Source: a bacterium (GTDB lineage: Bacteria > Verrucomicrobiota > Kiritimatiellia > UBA8416 > CAMZLY01). From it: a stretch of 5,006 nucleotides of DNA. A program made the translations under genes and the position numbers. The notes beneath the pieces were generated by a model. It saw only the letters and a list, made by a program, of their open reading frames with translations. It was not told where the DNA came from and did not search any database. Shown in pieces: positions 4,931-5,006 of this stretch; the first letter of the stretch is position 1, and every line of letters begins with the position of its first letter. Location of the stretch: positions 1 to 5,006 of the forward strand of contig DAOVUR010000151.1 of NCBI GenBank assembly GCA_030632465.1, given 5' to 3'.

Positions 4931-5006
4931 ATGAAGTTAGGAATTATTGGTGGTAGTGGGGTTTATAGTATTGATGGACTTGAGCAGGTTGAGCTTCGTG
5001 ATGTTG
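4931..5006 (+). CDS. mtnP: S-methyl-5'-thioadenosine phosphorylase-like (MTAP/PNP family), N-terminal end, cut by window edge
   Basis: The ATG at 4931 opens 25 codons that run off the window: MKLGIIGGSGVYSIDGLEQV then ELRDV. The GIIGGSGVY block with the following DGLE is the N-terminal signature of methylthioadenosine phosphorylases, where the GGSG loop takes part in phosphate binding. The enzyme splits 5'-methylthioadenosine with phosphate into adenine and methylthioribose-1-phosphate in the cytosol, the first step of methionine salvage after polyamine synthesis or radical-SAM chemistry. Close relatives in this family prefer inosine/guanosine or methylthioinosine and share the same N-terminus, so exact substrate cannot be settled from 25 residues. 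Upstream lies a 244-bp structured gap, so it probably has its own promoter or a regulated leader. Confidence 0.85.
   Translation, partial: MKLGIIGGSGVYSIDGLEQVELRDV

Overview
The window is an ordinary, gene-dense bacterial chromosomal segment of moderate-to-low GC with all genes on the + strand. From left to right it holds: the 3' end of S-adenosylhomocysteine hydrolase (ahcY); a strong intrinsic terminator; an EamA/DMT-type membrane transporter; malonyl-CoA decarboxylase; a small Trp-rich lipoprotein of unknown function; poly(A) polymerase I (pcnB); a 244-bp repeat- and hairpin-bearing intergenic region; and the first 25 codons of a methylthioadenosine phosphorylase-like gene. The E. coli-like PcnB with its basic tail, the lipoprotein signal, the ahcY/MTA-phosphorylase pair and the base composition suggest a Gram-negative proteobacterium. 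A marine Desulfovibrionaceae (Halodesulfovibrio-like) member is my best guess, but that is inference from overall impression and no marker gene settles it.

Region by region: 1-186 is the C-terminal 61 residues of AhcY. 187-309 carries three tandem AATAGTG heptamers abutting a 13-bp terminator hairpin with a T run. 310-1191 encodes the ten-helix transporter. 1192-1312 holds no convincing promoter but has a near-perfect Shine-Dalgarno that sets the MCD start at 1313. 1313-2743 is malonyl-CoA decarboxylase. 2744-2866 is a leader with small AT-rich hairpins. 2867-3373 is the lipoprotein, followed after 17 bp by pcnB (3391-4686). 4687-4930 contains a heptamer array, an A-rich tract, two adjacent hairpins and a hexamer repeat ahead of the mtnP-like start at 4931.

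Functionally the genes do not form one pathway. The two edge genes both deal with by-products of S-adenosylmethionine use (SAH and MTA). The inner genes cover metabolite export or import, malonyl-CoA removal, an envelope lipoprotein and RNA 3'-end polyadenylation. The lipoprotein and pcnB are probably co-transcribed. I see no mobile-element ORF, CRISPR array, tRNA or rRNA, and no clear novel system. The points most worth a second look are the structured, repeat-rich intergenic region before the mtnP-like gene, the heptamer arrays shared by two intergenic regions, and the uncharacterised lipoprotein.
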